A stretch of DNA of 64,000 bases from Asterias amurensis (lineage: Eukaryota > Echinodermata > Asteroidea > Forcipulatida > Asteriidae), in assembly GCF_032118995.1 (NCBI RefSeq), contig NC_092650.1, positions 1,612,001-1,676,000 of the forward strand, given 5' to 3'. Positions 37,656 to 49,093 of the stretch are shown in pieces (positions within the stretch are counted from its first letter, which is position 1; each line of letters starts with the position of its first letter). A program made the translations under genes and the position numbers. The notes beneath the pieces were generated by a model that saw only the letters and a list, made by a program, of their open reading frames with translations, was not told the DNA's origin and did not search any database.

Positions 37656-37831
37656 TAAGCCGGTTCATACTTCCTGTGAAGCGAATTTGACGTGAATTTG
37701 ACGTCACAACTCTGTTTTCGCTGCGATATTCGCAGTGAGTTAAGCACAACTCAACTGCTGCGAATTATCCATTGCGAATTTGTGACAGCAACATTCGCTT
37801 CGCATTCGCAGGAAGTATGAACCTGGCTTTA
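37656..37831. mobile_element. MITE family 2 copy
   Basis: AAGCCGGTTCATACTTCCTGTG ... CGCAGGAAGTATGAACCTGGCT. The arms repeat GAATTTGACG and GCGAATTTGTGAC. Confidence 0.85.
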
Positions 37832-39515
37832 GGGTTGTTTTACCACACAGAAACTCTCGTCTTTATGGATTGATGTACCACTAAGATTGTCTTAATACCA
37901 CACACACACACGCACACATCACTCAATGGCTTTTAGTTAGTAACCACTTTTGAATCACATGTACATTGTACATGATTCTTCAACAATTGTTGTGACAATA
38001 TTACAAGATTAGACTTGCAGCATTTCAGTTGTTATTCCTACTGTAAGAAATGAACAAGATTTGAGGTATTTTGTTATGATTAATCAAGATAAGCTAATTA
38101 CTCATAATGAGCAATTAGCTTCTGCTATCGGATTGGCTCTAGCCCCTTTCACACCTAGACAAATTTCCCAGGAAAATCCCTGGGGAAATTCAGTTGGCCT
38201 TTCACACTTGAATTGCAAACTCTGACAAGTTCCAGGGAGGACTCCCCCTGCTTCAGAGTAGGGTTAAGCGAGATAGCACAGGACCCAATATCGAGCTGCT
38301 CAAGCAGGAAATATTGCTGCTTAGCAGAATGAGCAGAATGCCAGTTACAAATTGTATTTGTGACATGGTAGTTTGGCTGGTAACCTTAATCTGGTAAGGG
38401 TAATTTTGTTATGACGATTGACATCAAGTTTAAAACAACCATGGGGTGGTGGTGGGGTTAAAATTCCCCAGGAATTCCCCTTGAGTTTTGTTTATTGTGA
38501 ATTGGCTTGGAAGTGTGAAAAGCGCTTTTGTTTAGTTTCAAAATAAAAATACCGACAAAACTGTTCAGGATCCACAGCAGTTTGATTTGAAAGACAGTTT
38601 GATTATTTTATTAATCTTGAGGGGAATTTAAAGATCCTTCTCCCCGCTGACGTAAACCAAAAAGGAATTCATTTTAAAAACAAACAACCAATCGGCTCAT
38701 AATTAATTCAATTCGAATGACATTAAATTAATTCCGTTTGGTTTGCATGCATCTCTCTAGTTGTTAAAAATAACACACCAAAATTGTTTTAAGAATTGTA
38801 AAATCAAGCAGATGTTTGCAAAGATTAGGAAACAAAAAGGAAAAGAAATATGGCAAAGCTTGGCAAATTGGATTTTTGAAGAGTGAAATGGAAATAATAA
38901 TAGTTGTCCGCTTGACATTACATGTATGTACATTTTGCAATCAGTTGTAGTCTTGCAAATTGAAATCGGATTCATAAAAAAAACTTTCATTGAGAGAAAA
39001 AAAATCTTTCTATTTAAAAATTGTTACTGAGGCACTCCCAAACCCTGTGACTTAAAAACCGAATTGACTCCTGCAAGAGTATCAGTTGCTTTTTACAAAT
39101 TGATTTCTTTGAGTTTATAAATGGTGTTTGAATAATTGTTTACCAACTGCAATGTTTTCTAATAACACACCTAGTCTAGTTAAAATATTATATTGTCAGT
39201 TAATAAATATATAGAATAGATAATTTTTCATAATGAATATTAACAGTTAAAACATTTCCAATTTCACCAAAACTAGTATCTACAATTCTACCCAGGAAAA
39301 TTTTCTTGAAAGTTTCTAAAGATTTAACGCAAATGTTCTCAAATGTTATGAGAACCAAAGCAAACTGGATGTGTCCTTACCTCTCAAATCTGGAAGTGAT
39401 GTTTAGAAAAATGTAAAATCTGCAGTATTTCTTATTATTTGAAAAATTTATTTTTGCTGTGAATTTTGTTTCTGTTGAGGTAAGGGTTCGCTGATTGCGT
39501 ATTATGGATTTACTA

Positions 39516-41983
39516 TTAACATTGCTTGTAGACGACACCAGAATGTCTGCCGGCAACATTCTGACGATAGTGACGCTTGCCTGAGCGACTCTGCTGGTGG
39601 TATGCCTTGTTATGACGCTCGACCTTTGACCTACTTAGTGATCCCTTCTTTGTACGTTCCATAACCTCTGCCTCTTGGATGGCAGCCAAGTTCGGCGGGT
39701 TTTCCAAACCAACGCGAGCTGCCACTGCAGCTGCGCGGCGGGGTGGCTGCGTGTTGCGCACACGCAGATTACGTGACTTGGATTTCTTCACGATCTGATC
39801 AGTGTTTTGTTCGTGCTGACGCATTCTTCTTGATCTCATCGCCATGCCACTGCGTGGTCCATAAACAGACATACTAGGGTGTTCAATAAGGAGGTTCTCC
39901 ATGGGACTGGTGGCAAGTTGATGCGGGGAGCTACCCCCGGCGGTGAAGCACGGAGGAGGGGTAACAAGCCAACTCTCCTCCATGTGATGTTGGCGGTTAG
40001 GAATCCCAAGGGGTTGGGTACCAGACTGGACATCATTCAATGGTGACTCCCTGCTCCGTTTGGGGCTATCTAATCATACAAAAATAACAAGAACAAAATA
40101 CTACTAAAGTGTTGACGAAATTTGATCAATGTTTATTTGGGAAACTGGGCCCAATTTCATGGCTCTGCTAACTGCCAAATTCGGCGCTTACAATCACCAT
40201 TCTCTGCTTGCACGACAAGCGCTGAATTTCTGCTCCAGATGTGTAAGCATAGAATGCTGATTTACATACGTGGGGTATGCACGCGCATAAGGCAAAATCC
40301 CCCACTAACACGTGATATATGTTTGACGTAAGCACAGAATTCCCTGCTTCCGCAAGCCCAATTCTTTGCTTATGATAAGCAGAGCCATGAAACTGGGCCC
40401 AGGTTGGCTCTGTGGTTTCTACACCATGCCTTTCACCTCTGTGGACCCCAGTTTGAATTCTGCCTCTTATCGTAGCCTTGATTGTGTTTCAGTCCCTACC
40501 TGATTGTGTGGGTTTCCCCTATTTAGCTTTCCTCCCACATCTGAAACTGAACATTTCTTTATTATCATCTGCATAACTCATCCTGCACATAATATTGTAT
40601 TGTAATGTACTTTAATAAGACCATTCCTTGATTTCACCTTCAACCATCTTCATGTGCCTTTGATCAAAATAAAAATGTAGATCTTTCACTGTACAAATAT
40701 ATCATATAAAAAGTCACACCATTTATCCTTGCTTAATTAGGGTCATCATAATCAGCTGATCATAAATAATTCATTGAGCCTGTTAATTTAGTCAATCCGA
40801 TTATGTCTCCTTTTTAATATTAAACATTAGCGGCTACAAACGAAGGTGAAATAGCGTTGTGCAATAACCGACCCGCTGCATTATCCACCATTACTCATGC
40901 ATCAAATGATTCAATTGGTAATAATCACATGCACGAGTAGTGAGACTAGGACTAAGTGGAGACCCATGCGGTGAGCGTATAGGTGGTTAAATTAAAAATG
41001 GACTACAGTCAGCGCTCTATGGGCATCATGGGTAGTCATTGACCTTCTTAGCATATTTTCTAATCAATATGGAGGGAGAGTAGTTTCAATATCCATTCAT
41101 AACGAGTTTTTTAGCTTTAGTTGCAGGCTGTTATTTGGGGGAAAAATTAAAATGTTGAAATGCTACATATTGACTTGAATATTTGTCATTACCCATTGTA
41201 TGAGAGACAATCTTTTCCATATTCATAATGAGTTTTTATGTAACCCTTTGAGGTAGCTCTACTTGCAGGCTGTTCACTGATGGAAAAGATTGTCTTAGAC
41301 AATGGGTACTGAAAAATCTTAAAGGTAATTCAGACATTTTCAGTTTGCCTTCAAATTTCTAATGTCTATCTCTTTACATTATGATTATAAATATAATTGT
41401 CATGAGTTAATTTGTACAGTGGGAGAGCCGATGAGGTATGCTGTGATGGATCTAGAACCCTACCTTAAGGAGGCAGGCTCTATAAACGAAGCGGGCAGGG
41501 ACGCTAAACATGTTTGTGTTCTATTTTGGCCTAAGGGTTTGGCAGGGTGGGGAAAGGCATGGAATTTTATACCAGTACAGGCAACGCAGCAAAATTTTGA
41601 TCACTTCCAAAAGAATATCAAAATGATGAGAGAAAATAATTCAAGGGGCACCAAGGCCAGGCATAAGGGTGCCCGATCCTGGAATAACTCAGGGTCTGTA
41701 TCATTAAGAGCATTAGGTAAGATAACCTACTGGTGACATCGACAAGTACCCAGTCGTCATCAGCGTAGGTGAGCTGCATACTAGAGCTCGGTCTAGAGCC
41801 CTGCTCGCCATCCTCAGATGCTGATGGGTCTTCAGCACTGGCAGCACTGCCGAAGATGTACTCTGCCAGTCCGCTGAGCATACTCATGATGTTTCTAAAC
41901 TGAAGTGGAGCTTAGAGACGGGACAGAGAGTCTCGGAAGCTGAGATGGATGAGACTGGGGGTGAACTCGAGGTGCACGGTCAA
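39516..41983 (-). CDS. TP53INP: Tumour protein p53-inducible nuclear protein (TP53INP1/2 homologue)
   Basis: Two coding exons: 41731-41983 (ATG at 41885-41887, the rest 5'UTR after a CTTCCAG acceptor) and 39516-40069, joined in phase 1, giving about 235 aa, close to human TP53INP1 (240). The first exon carries DDDWVLVDV, the acidic LC3-interacting (LIR) motif of the family. The second carries EESWLVTPPPCFTAGG and SPMENLLIEHPSMSVYG, nearly identical to the vertebrate proteins, followed by a long basic C-terminal region rich in Arg, Lys and His (GKRHYRQNVAGRHSGVV) matching the conserved tail. Vertebrate members shuttle from nucleus to autophagosomes, bind ATG8 proteins and respond to stress and p53. 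One ancestral gene probably corresponds to the vertebrate pair. The 5' noncoding exon and promoter lie upstream at an unknown distance. The 3'UTR probably runs well below 39515. Confidence 0.92.
40147..40400. mobile_element. MITE family 1 copy just upstream of TP53INP exon 2
   Basis: GGGCCCAATTTCATGGCTCTGC ends mirrored by GCAGAGCCATGAAACTGGGCCC. The inner arms carry GCGCTTAC / GTAAGCACAG. This subfamily (ATGGCTCTGC) recurs at 63844-64000. Confidence 0.85.
40405..40570. repeat. Dispersed retroposon-like repeat, three copies
   Basis: GTGTGGGTTTCCCCTATTTAG and TTTCCTCCCACATCTGAAACTG recur, inverted, at 21335-21490 (AGACGTGGGAGGATAACCCC, GGGAAACCCATGCAATC) and 9100-9250 (GATGTCGGAGGAGCACCC, GGGGAAACCCATGCAGTC). 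No pol III boxes or tail were recognised. Confidence 0.45.
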
Positions 41984-42377
41984 CTGGAAGAGAATTGTTA
42001 AATGGATTGTGAGAATTATTCTTGTTTGACCATTTTAAAAGATAAGATGCGTAATGATCCAGAAACTGCAGGCTTACGCATAAATTACTGAAAATATGCT
42101 AATCACTGACGATAACAACTGTATTTACTACAAGGCACAACACATTTTCTTTCTGAAGACAGCAATTAAAAAAATATATTTATTTACTCTAATTGCGTCT
42201 CTTCTGTCAAGGTTGAATTAGCTTAATGGCTACAACTCAGGGGAGTCAGGGCCTGATACTTCAATGAGGAAACAAAGGCCATTGCCTCCATGTCTCCTGG
42301 TCATTGTCTAGTAAATGAGTACCTGTGAAGGCAGAGATTGATTTAGCTTGGTGTGCTACATACTTGCATGGCGGCAT

Positions 42378-42670
42378 GGGCCCAAATTCCTAGCGCTACC
42401 TAACGGTAAGCAAGTTTGCATGCTAACTATAGAAAAATCATTTGCTGAAGTGTAAGTGCATTTCACAGGTTGGCAAAAATTTGACGAATAGCTTAAGCGT
42501 TCTCCGGTGATCTGCATTGTTATGTCACTCATTTATTTTCATACTGTAAGTACCGGAAGGTCTGGAAGGTTAGCATGGGTTTCGTGTGCTTTAGGTTATC
42601 AGTGCTATAAAATTAAAATGAAAATTCGGGCTGTAAGCACGTGAAATGAGCTCTATGAAATTTGCCCCGG
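42378..42670. mobile_element. MITE family 1 copy, decayed
   Basis: TGGGCCCAAATTCCTAGCGC ... GAGCTCTATGAAATTTGCCC, with AAGTGTAAGTGCATTTCACAG inside. Several mismatches between arms. Confidence 0.6.
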
Positions 42671-43028
42671 GGCTGTATACTCACCAGGGAACTGAAATGG
42701 TTTTTAAATTAAGAAATGAAATAAATGGCTCAGTCACCAGGGGAAGTGTCAAACACAATGAAAAGAAGCTATTAATTATTTATCAAATTTGTAATGAAGA
42801 CATTGTACTTATATAGCTGTAATCGTTGAGGTAGACATTTCTCTAATCATGCTTTATTAATGGAATGTGTGTCAGCTGGTATGGTAATTTATCCATGAAG
42901 GCCTGTACATTTACGTAGCTAGACAATCAAGGCATGACTTGAAAGCACATAGATTATCATCAGAATGTGCTACAAAGTTATTTACTAGCCTTGTAAGTTG
43001 CAGTAAGCAAGAAATTGTAATGTGCATG

Positions 43029-43232
43029 AGGCCCAATTTCCTAAAGCTGTTTTAAGCAGAAAATACAGATTTTCTTTAATAGATTTTCTTTGCTAAGCAC
43101 AAAATGATTGGGAGCACCACTTACAACAATGTAAACTTCATGGAATTTTGGCTGATAACCAGTTTCTGTTATGTGTTCTTATGCTTAGCAAGTTGTTATG
43201 CTTACAGGGTTTTGTTTCATGAAGTTGTGCCC
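43029..43232. mobile_element. MITE family 1 copy
   Basis: AGGCCCAATTTCCTAAAGCTG ... TTTTGTTTCATGAAGTTGTGCCC, with ATGTAAACTTCATGGAATT in the body. Confidence 0.65.
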
Positions 43233-43775
43233 TGCTAGCCAAACATCCTTGCTTAGTATTGAAGTGTATGTATGCAATTAGGGCAGAATTGTGTAAGCAC
43301 TGAATCCTTGCTTACATTGTGAAGTGTCACTGAGGAATGGACGGGGCATACTCAAACAAGATGGAATTTATTGAGCTCTCCATTGTAAAGGTCATTGGGT
43401 CATTATTATGTGTGCAGTGTTGATTCTCAAACCACCCCCCACCTGCTGCAGGATCCTCAATGCTCTGATCATAGAAAGAACTCTGATGGTAAGCCATTGG
43501 TGAACAAGTACAGACTTGAATATCACACCCAGCAGTGTTATATAGCATGGAGGAAGAATAGTAAACAACAATGGAGCTGCCAGAATGGAAACAGAATGGA
43601 ATCCCAGGCTGCAAATCCCAGTCAATAACCCTGACAAGTCTGATCAGCTGACTGTAATACCAGATAACTCTTAATCCAATGGAATGACAATTGTATTTGT
43701 TTTAAAAATGACCGCTGTGGTATGGGATATGATCTGTCAAAATACACACTGTCTAGCAGATAGCAGTAGCGGTTT

Positions 43776-43920
43776 CCAGACTCATGATTATTCATGATGT
43801 AAAATAGCCTTGTTGAATAAACACGACATGATAGATAGTAGATAGTAGAGGCAGTTTACATACTCATGTTTATTCATGATGTATTATAATAGCCTTGTTG
43901 AATAAACATGAGATGACATG
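43776..43920 (+). repeat. Two-unit tandem duplication, about 85 bp
   Basis: CTCATGATTATTCATGATGTA ... TAGCCTTGTTGAATAAACA appears twice, near 43779 and 43864, with small indels and a GATAGTA microsatellite between the units. Confidence 0.7.
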
Positions 43921-46900
43921 ATTCTGTCAAAGTAAATAGGGGCCTACTAAACTTATCAAACTACCAACTACTGAACATACACAAAAATGACAACCAAACT
44001 GGGGTTGTTTACTCAAGGACCCCAGAGACCTTCATTTGTTGCTAGGCCATGTCCCTTGACAACTCAACTTGTAGCTTTGTACACTGACTGTTTTCCTTCG
44101 TGTTTAACTGAAGGACTAAATAGTTATTGTGAAAAGTTTCAAGTACTGTACTTGGACGCCTAAAAGACTGGCATTGTTGGCATCATTCCATTCACCTACT
44201 TGTATCTACAGTGAACTTTGTAACTTCTACAAAGGCTACAAAGGGGAAATGGGCAACAATGTTTTCAGTTTTTCTATTATGACCCTTGCATCATTATTGT
44301 AAAAGTAACACATACTTAATGCCCTGCTGTTTTGACCCTAGCAGAGTCTTTCTCAAAGGCAAAAACAAGTGGACCAATCAGCTGCAACTTTGTATCCTGG
44401 GTGTCAGATATGTAACTCAGTCTGAATGTAAATAATATCGATGACAGGCAACAGATAATATTCAATTACTAGCTTACTCAATCATAATGAAGAAATGTAC
44501 GTGTTGACATTTGTTTAGGGAAGAAAGAGATGTAGCACCTATGTTGCTATTAAATACTTTCTACACTATTTTGACTTTAAAAGAGTAACAACATGTCAGA
44601 CTAGCATTGGCAAGTATATCAAATGTACCATTCAACCTGGTGAGAGAATAAAGTCTTATTTGCCAACATGATCATTATGCCTTATCTTTGTTCAAATAGA
44701 GTAAGAACCCCAACGCAAGATTTCACAAAACTTTACGCAACTGCATAAGTCAACTTGCGCAAGATTTCTTGTGGAGTGGTGCGAAACTTAAGTAATAATG
44801 TTACGTAAGTGGTTGCGCATTACCTAACAGTTCTTAAAATCAGTGCAGGGACAGCAAAAGCAAGTGTTAGAAAATGCTGTAACTTGATTCATAGACAGTA
44901 TTAAGCCTTCCCAGAAGTGCTATCTTCTCCAAATTTACCATACTGTACTTTATCTTGATTCATAGAGAGTAAACCAATGGGGGACTTTCGGGATACTTGG
45001 TGGCAGCAGACTTACAAGGTAAAATCTAATGTTCTCCGTAATGTGCGCATGCTCAGAAAGTTCTACGCAAACAATGACAATTCACATGGTACGTTTGAAA
45101 CTATAATTGAAGATTGTTCATTTCATACATGGGTACACAATCCTTAGACCCAATTTTAAGAGCTACCTACAATCCATTTTATATCAACAAAAATTGACTT
45201 ATGTATTTCAGCTACTCATAGTGAAAATATCTGACAGCTTTTCAGATGTTATCAGTTTTAGCATACACCATGCAGGCAGGAAGGACTCTTACACTATAGT
45301 TGAAGGGTGTTTGAGCTTTAAAAAATTTAATATCATTGCAGTGCTACGAATGTAAATCAACAAAAGGTCGCTTGATGTCAAATGACAAGCTATGGTTCAC
45401 AGGAACAGATACTTAACCTCAATGTCGGGGTGTGTACCTCAATGTCGGGGTGTGTACACACGATCATAATGAAATCAGGGGAATAATTAGCAAAGTATTA
45501 AATGCTGCAGTTAACTGATCAAGCAAAGCCCACACAGTACATACAGACTCATTAAAAAACCAGAGCAGTTCAAAACCTAAATAATTAAGAATCAACTCGT
45601 TCAATTTGTCAAATTGTTTGATTCATTTTTAATAAAGAGAAAGGAGGGTATGCAATTTATAACAATAGCCGAAAGAAAAGTATTTTGAGTAATGGATGAC
45701 ATCGTTAATATTTCATTTTCAAACAAGAATTTTCATAAATTGTTTTGTTTGGGACAGTTATTGTTAAGTTTCTGATACAAACTGTATAGTACATTCACCG
45801 TTGTCATGCAAATCACATGCACATCACATGCACACATCGTGTAATGTAGTTTCCCGACTCAAAGGTATGTTTGATTGAATGTAGGGTCAACAACTCAACA
45901 TTTGTTTGTTTGTCAACAAATTGCTGATTTATTTGGGTTGCTGATTTGTATATGTAGGTAAAATTATCAAGAAAGTAAGTGGGTGAAGGTACAAGGTACG
46001 GATGCTTGGTAAAATATCATTTATTGTACTATGATTTATGGGTCACGACTGATTATTTAGTGACATACAATTTTAATAAATTTGCATTTGTAACATTTTG
46101 TTCATTCAAACTTTTAAGATTCGTATCGATGTGAAAATGTTTTGAGTAATTATATTTATTTCAAAATATCATAAAGCCATGTAGATAATTTTACAATTGT
46201 CTACAATTAGTAATACTAATAGTAATTTTACAACTACTATTTCACTAATAATAAAGTGATAATTCCAGCCAAATCTTTTGCAATTACATCTTAAAAATAT
46301 TAAGTATCAATCAATACCTACAAAAAATCAAGACCTTGTTCCATATTATTTTATTGTCATCAGTGATCTTCATTGTTTATTTTATTATTTTGTTTCATAT
46401 TTTTTTATCTAATTATAATAATATTAATAATAATAATAATAACATAAGAATTTATTATCTTGAGCAAATCCAATGATTTAAGTCTCTTTTAATGCATGTT
46501 AATTCAAGAGATAGGGTTGACAATAATTGTATAATTCTAAAGAAATTGACGCCAAACTATGCACTGCGACGGCCGGCACACACAAACACAGCAAGAGCAG
46601 TTGCCTGGCAAACTGCCGGTTCGGTCCCCGCCCATCTTCAGATCTCTCGCTCGGCAAAATGAAAATGTCAACCGAGTCCGGAAAAAAAGATCATTACAAA
46701 ATACGCCACAAACAAAACATCCTGTTAATTTCTTACCTTTAATCTATGACTCAGTCTTTCTCCGATGGTTTAATATTATTAATCGAGTAATGCAGTAAGT
46801 AGAGACACTTCGGTGAGTATAAAAATTCGTTAAAAATGGCGCAATGTTGTGCAAGGATTCCTTGTTCAGTTTATTTCGATTGGTTTGTTGACAACAAGCG

Positions 46901-47654
46901 ACCAGCTGATTTGTGTGTGACGTTTTCAAGGCTGTTTCCATATTTGGCTCATTTGTAAACAAATTGGGCGATACCAAGATTTGTTTAGGTAAGCTTAATT
47001 GTGTTGACAGTTTGATGCAAGAAGCTACATATCCATTATTTACTATCGACAAAATAGCGACATCTCAGTGATTTACACTGTGCCCAGTTGTAGTATTTTA
47101 AATATAAATCAACAGTTTTTGCGTGTTTCTGTTTTGTATTCGGCAATATGAAAATAAACATTAAAATGCAACACCCCTAAATAAAAGTAGAGAATGGTAC
47201 AGCCATAACAACTAGCACGTGATGTAGTGCGTGATCACGTATTCAATGGGCACAAGGCTGTTGACAGTCTACTACCTGTCATTTGGGGGCAAAGTTCCAT
47301 TGTGAGCTTCAATTCCCACCTCAAATTTGTCTTTACAAAAGCAAACTTTCAGGTTTTTATTCGTCGTGGAAGGTTTTCCAACTATTTAATGTTACCGGAC
47401 GAAATATTTGCAGAGAATGATGCATGCATTTTGTAAAAATAGCCGCAACCGATTTCAGTGACTAGGCAAACGAGCGTATTTTTAGACTAATGAATATTCA
47501 CGTTTTCATTTACTGACATCCTGATTGGTTACAAGAATGAATATGTAATATGCCTCGTTGGCATTATTTTTTTTTTGAGTGCGTGTGAGCCGCGTGACCT
47601 CGTGACCTCAATAATCTCTCTGATGCAATCGTTGCATGAATCGTTGTCACAACC

Positions 47655-47702
47655 GGGGGGGGGGGGGGGGGCGGGGGGGGGGACCGGGAGGGGGGGGGGG
47701 GG
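47655..47702 (+). repeat. Interrupted poly(G) tract, G-quadruplex prone
   Basis: Four G runs separated by C, ACC and A fill 48 bases. They lie about 190 bases before the probable first-exon donor of the C19orf12 homologue. Open frames here encode only Gly or Pro runs and are not genes. Other homopolymers: C at 4361-4375, G at 57894-57918. Confidence 0.8.
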
Positions 47703-47779
47703 CGCCCTCTCGAAAACTGTGACCCGGAAGCAAAAGGCAAAGACATTTCGCCATGCCTAGATTTCCACGTCAACGGTTT

Positions 47780-47889
47780 TGTGTCATGCCCGCTAGCTGT
47801 GCAAAACGTCCGTAGAAAAGTTATTTCCAGGGGGTTTCGTGACTGAAGTAACCGTCGTTATTGTTTTTGAAGTTTGGGGACAAAATCAG
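47780..47889 (+). other. Probable noncoding first exon of the C19orf12 homologue
   Basis: A good donor (AAATCAG|GTAAAT) follows 47889 with no long open frame before it. It is the nearest upstream splice donor of promoter-like context to the 49038 acceptor, and it lies just after a G-rich, CpG-containing stretch. The start is a guess. Confidence 0.35.
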
Positions 47890-48264
47890 GTAAATTTTGT
47901 GTGATGTCACTTTATTTTTGTCATGTTTACGACTACGTTGTAAAATTTATAATTAAATATTTATTTTTGAGGATTGTAATTGTATCATGTTTCACTGTCC
48001 TGTTTGTACAATTTAACATCTGAATTGCTATGCAAATGCTGCAGGGTACGGCTAATACGAGATGACGAAATGCATTTATTTGCTGTTGTGAATACTTTAT
48101 TAAATGATGAATCATTCATACAGCAAAGACAGAGCTTTTTGTAATTTAAACGACTAAATAATTTAATACATGATAGTTTTGTTTACAATGTTAACTAATT
48201 TTTAAAGTTGTTTATAATATTATTGTCAACTTTCTTTCTCTATCAATGATCATGGGACCTAGAT

Positions 48265-48372
48265 CCAGAAACTGGGGCGCTGTACTCCTTCTTTCGAAAT
48301 TTTGACTTTATCGGAGTACGCCCGATAGTGTCAAAATTTCGAAAAAAGGAGTACAGCCCCCCAGTTACTGGA
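48265..48372. repeat. Short foldback element
   Basis: CCAGAAACTGGGGCGCTGTACTCC mirrored by GGAGTACAGCCCCCCAGTTACTGG, with inner TTCGAAATTTTGAC / GTCAAAATTTCGAA. Single arms recur near 5915-5945 and 59888-59918 (CCCCAGTTACTGGG). Confidence 0.7.
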
Positions 48373-48600
48373 CTTGGTCAAGCTTTATTAAGTATGTCAA
48401 GAAAAATATAAAGTAGATTTCTGCACTGCACCGAGGAAAAAGAAAAAGACATTAAAATCAATCAACATCATCAGTACTACTATGGTACTGAAGGATTGGA
48501 AACACAACAAATATTTAATTTTCGTAAAAAATGGTGGACCACATAACTTTTGACATACACCACACCAAATTGTGTCAAGCGACATTCAAATGTTTTGACT

Positions 48601-48798
48601 GGGGTGAATTTCACAAAGAGTTAGGACTAGTCCTAACTTAGGACTAGTCCTAAGAGATATCAAAAATGTACAGCTATACCTAAGTTAGGACTAGTAACTC
48701 GAGATAAAACTAGTCCTAACTCTTTGTGAAATCCACCAAAGATCTCCTACGACGAGTCCTAAGTTAGGACTAGTCCTAACTCTTTGTGAAATCGACCC
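48601..48798. mobile_element. Foldback MITE family 3 (AGTTAGGACTAGTCC)
   Basis: ATTTCACAAAGAGTTAGGAC ... GTCCTAACTCTTTGTGAAAT, with further copies of TAGGACTAGTCCTAA inside, so a third arm is present (a partial internal duplication ending at 48750). Other copies: 54821-54968 and 62650-62798. Confidence 0.85.
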
Positions 48799-48807
48799 AA
48801 GGACTAT

Positions 48808-48963
48808 AAAGCTTAGTTCATACTTCATGCAAAGCGAATTTTGATGTCACAGCTCTGTTTTTCGCGGAGTTGAGCACAGTTCAACTGATTGCAAATGATT
48901 CGATGTCAATTTGTGTCATCGAAATCCGTATTGTATTAACAAAAAGTATGAACCGGGCTTTAA
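48808..48963. mobile_element. MITE family 2 copy, joined to a family 3 copy
   Basis: AAAGCTTAGTTCATACTTC ... AAAGTATGAACCGGGCTTTA, starting about 10 bases after the family 3 element at 48601-48798. A half copy follows at 49273-49375. Confidence 0.75.
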
Positions 48964-49093
48964 GGTTGTTGTAATAACCTTTCTGTATAATTCTGTAACC
49001 ATCAATTCCTTTTAAAATATTTTTCTGACATCCCCAGTGCTAAGTGGCTTCTTATCCATATTGCTACCCGACGTCTTGAGAGAAGACTACATA

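Larger units (their letters stand above)
31160..39515. other. Intergenic DNA and probable TP53INP 3'UTR
   Basis: AT-rich, without coding signal. It holds family 1 copies (32681, 34860, 36529, 38281), a family 9 copy (34312), a family 2 copy (37656) and a retroposon-like tail with AATAAATAAATCTATTC near 31797. Many TTTATT sites could end the minus-strand TP53INP transcript. Confidence 0.5.
41984..47779. other. TP53INP upstream intron/intergenic DNA
   Basis: No coding exon recognised. It contains family 1 copies (42378, 43029), the 85-bp duplication (43776), a partial family 8 element (44975), a 19-bp tandem duplication near 45418-45458 (AATGTCGGGGTGTGTAC twice) and AT-rich DNA. GC rises at 46550-46680 and near 47570-47770, and promoters may lie there. 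Confidence 0.45.

Noticed and set aside
43327-43640. Overlapping open frames on both strands
   Set aside because: No domain, no splice signals, and three competing frames. Treated as chance.
46744-47052. 102-codon minus-strand frame upstream of TP53INP
   Set aside because: Low-complexity composition and no link to the TP53INP exons. At most it could be noncoding first-exon sequence.
47564-47773. Proline-rich minus-strand and glycine-rich plus-strand open frames
   Set aside because: Both are products of the poly(G) tract.
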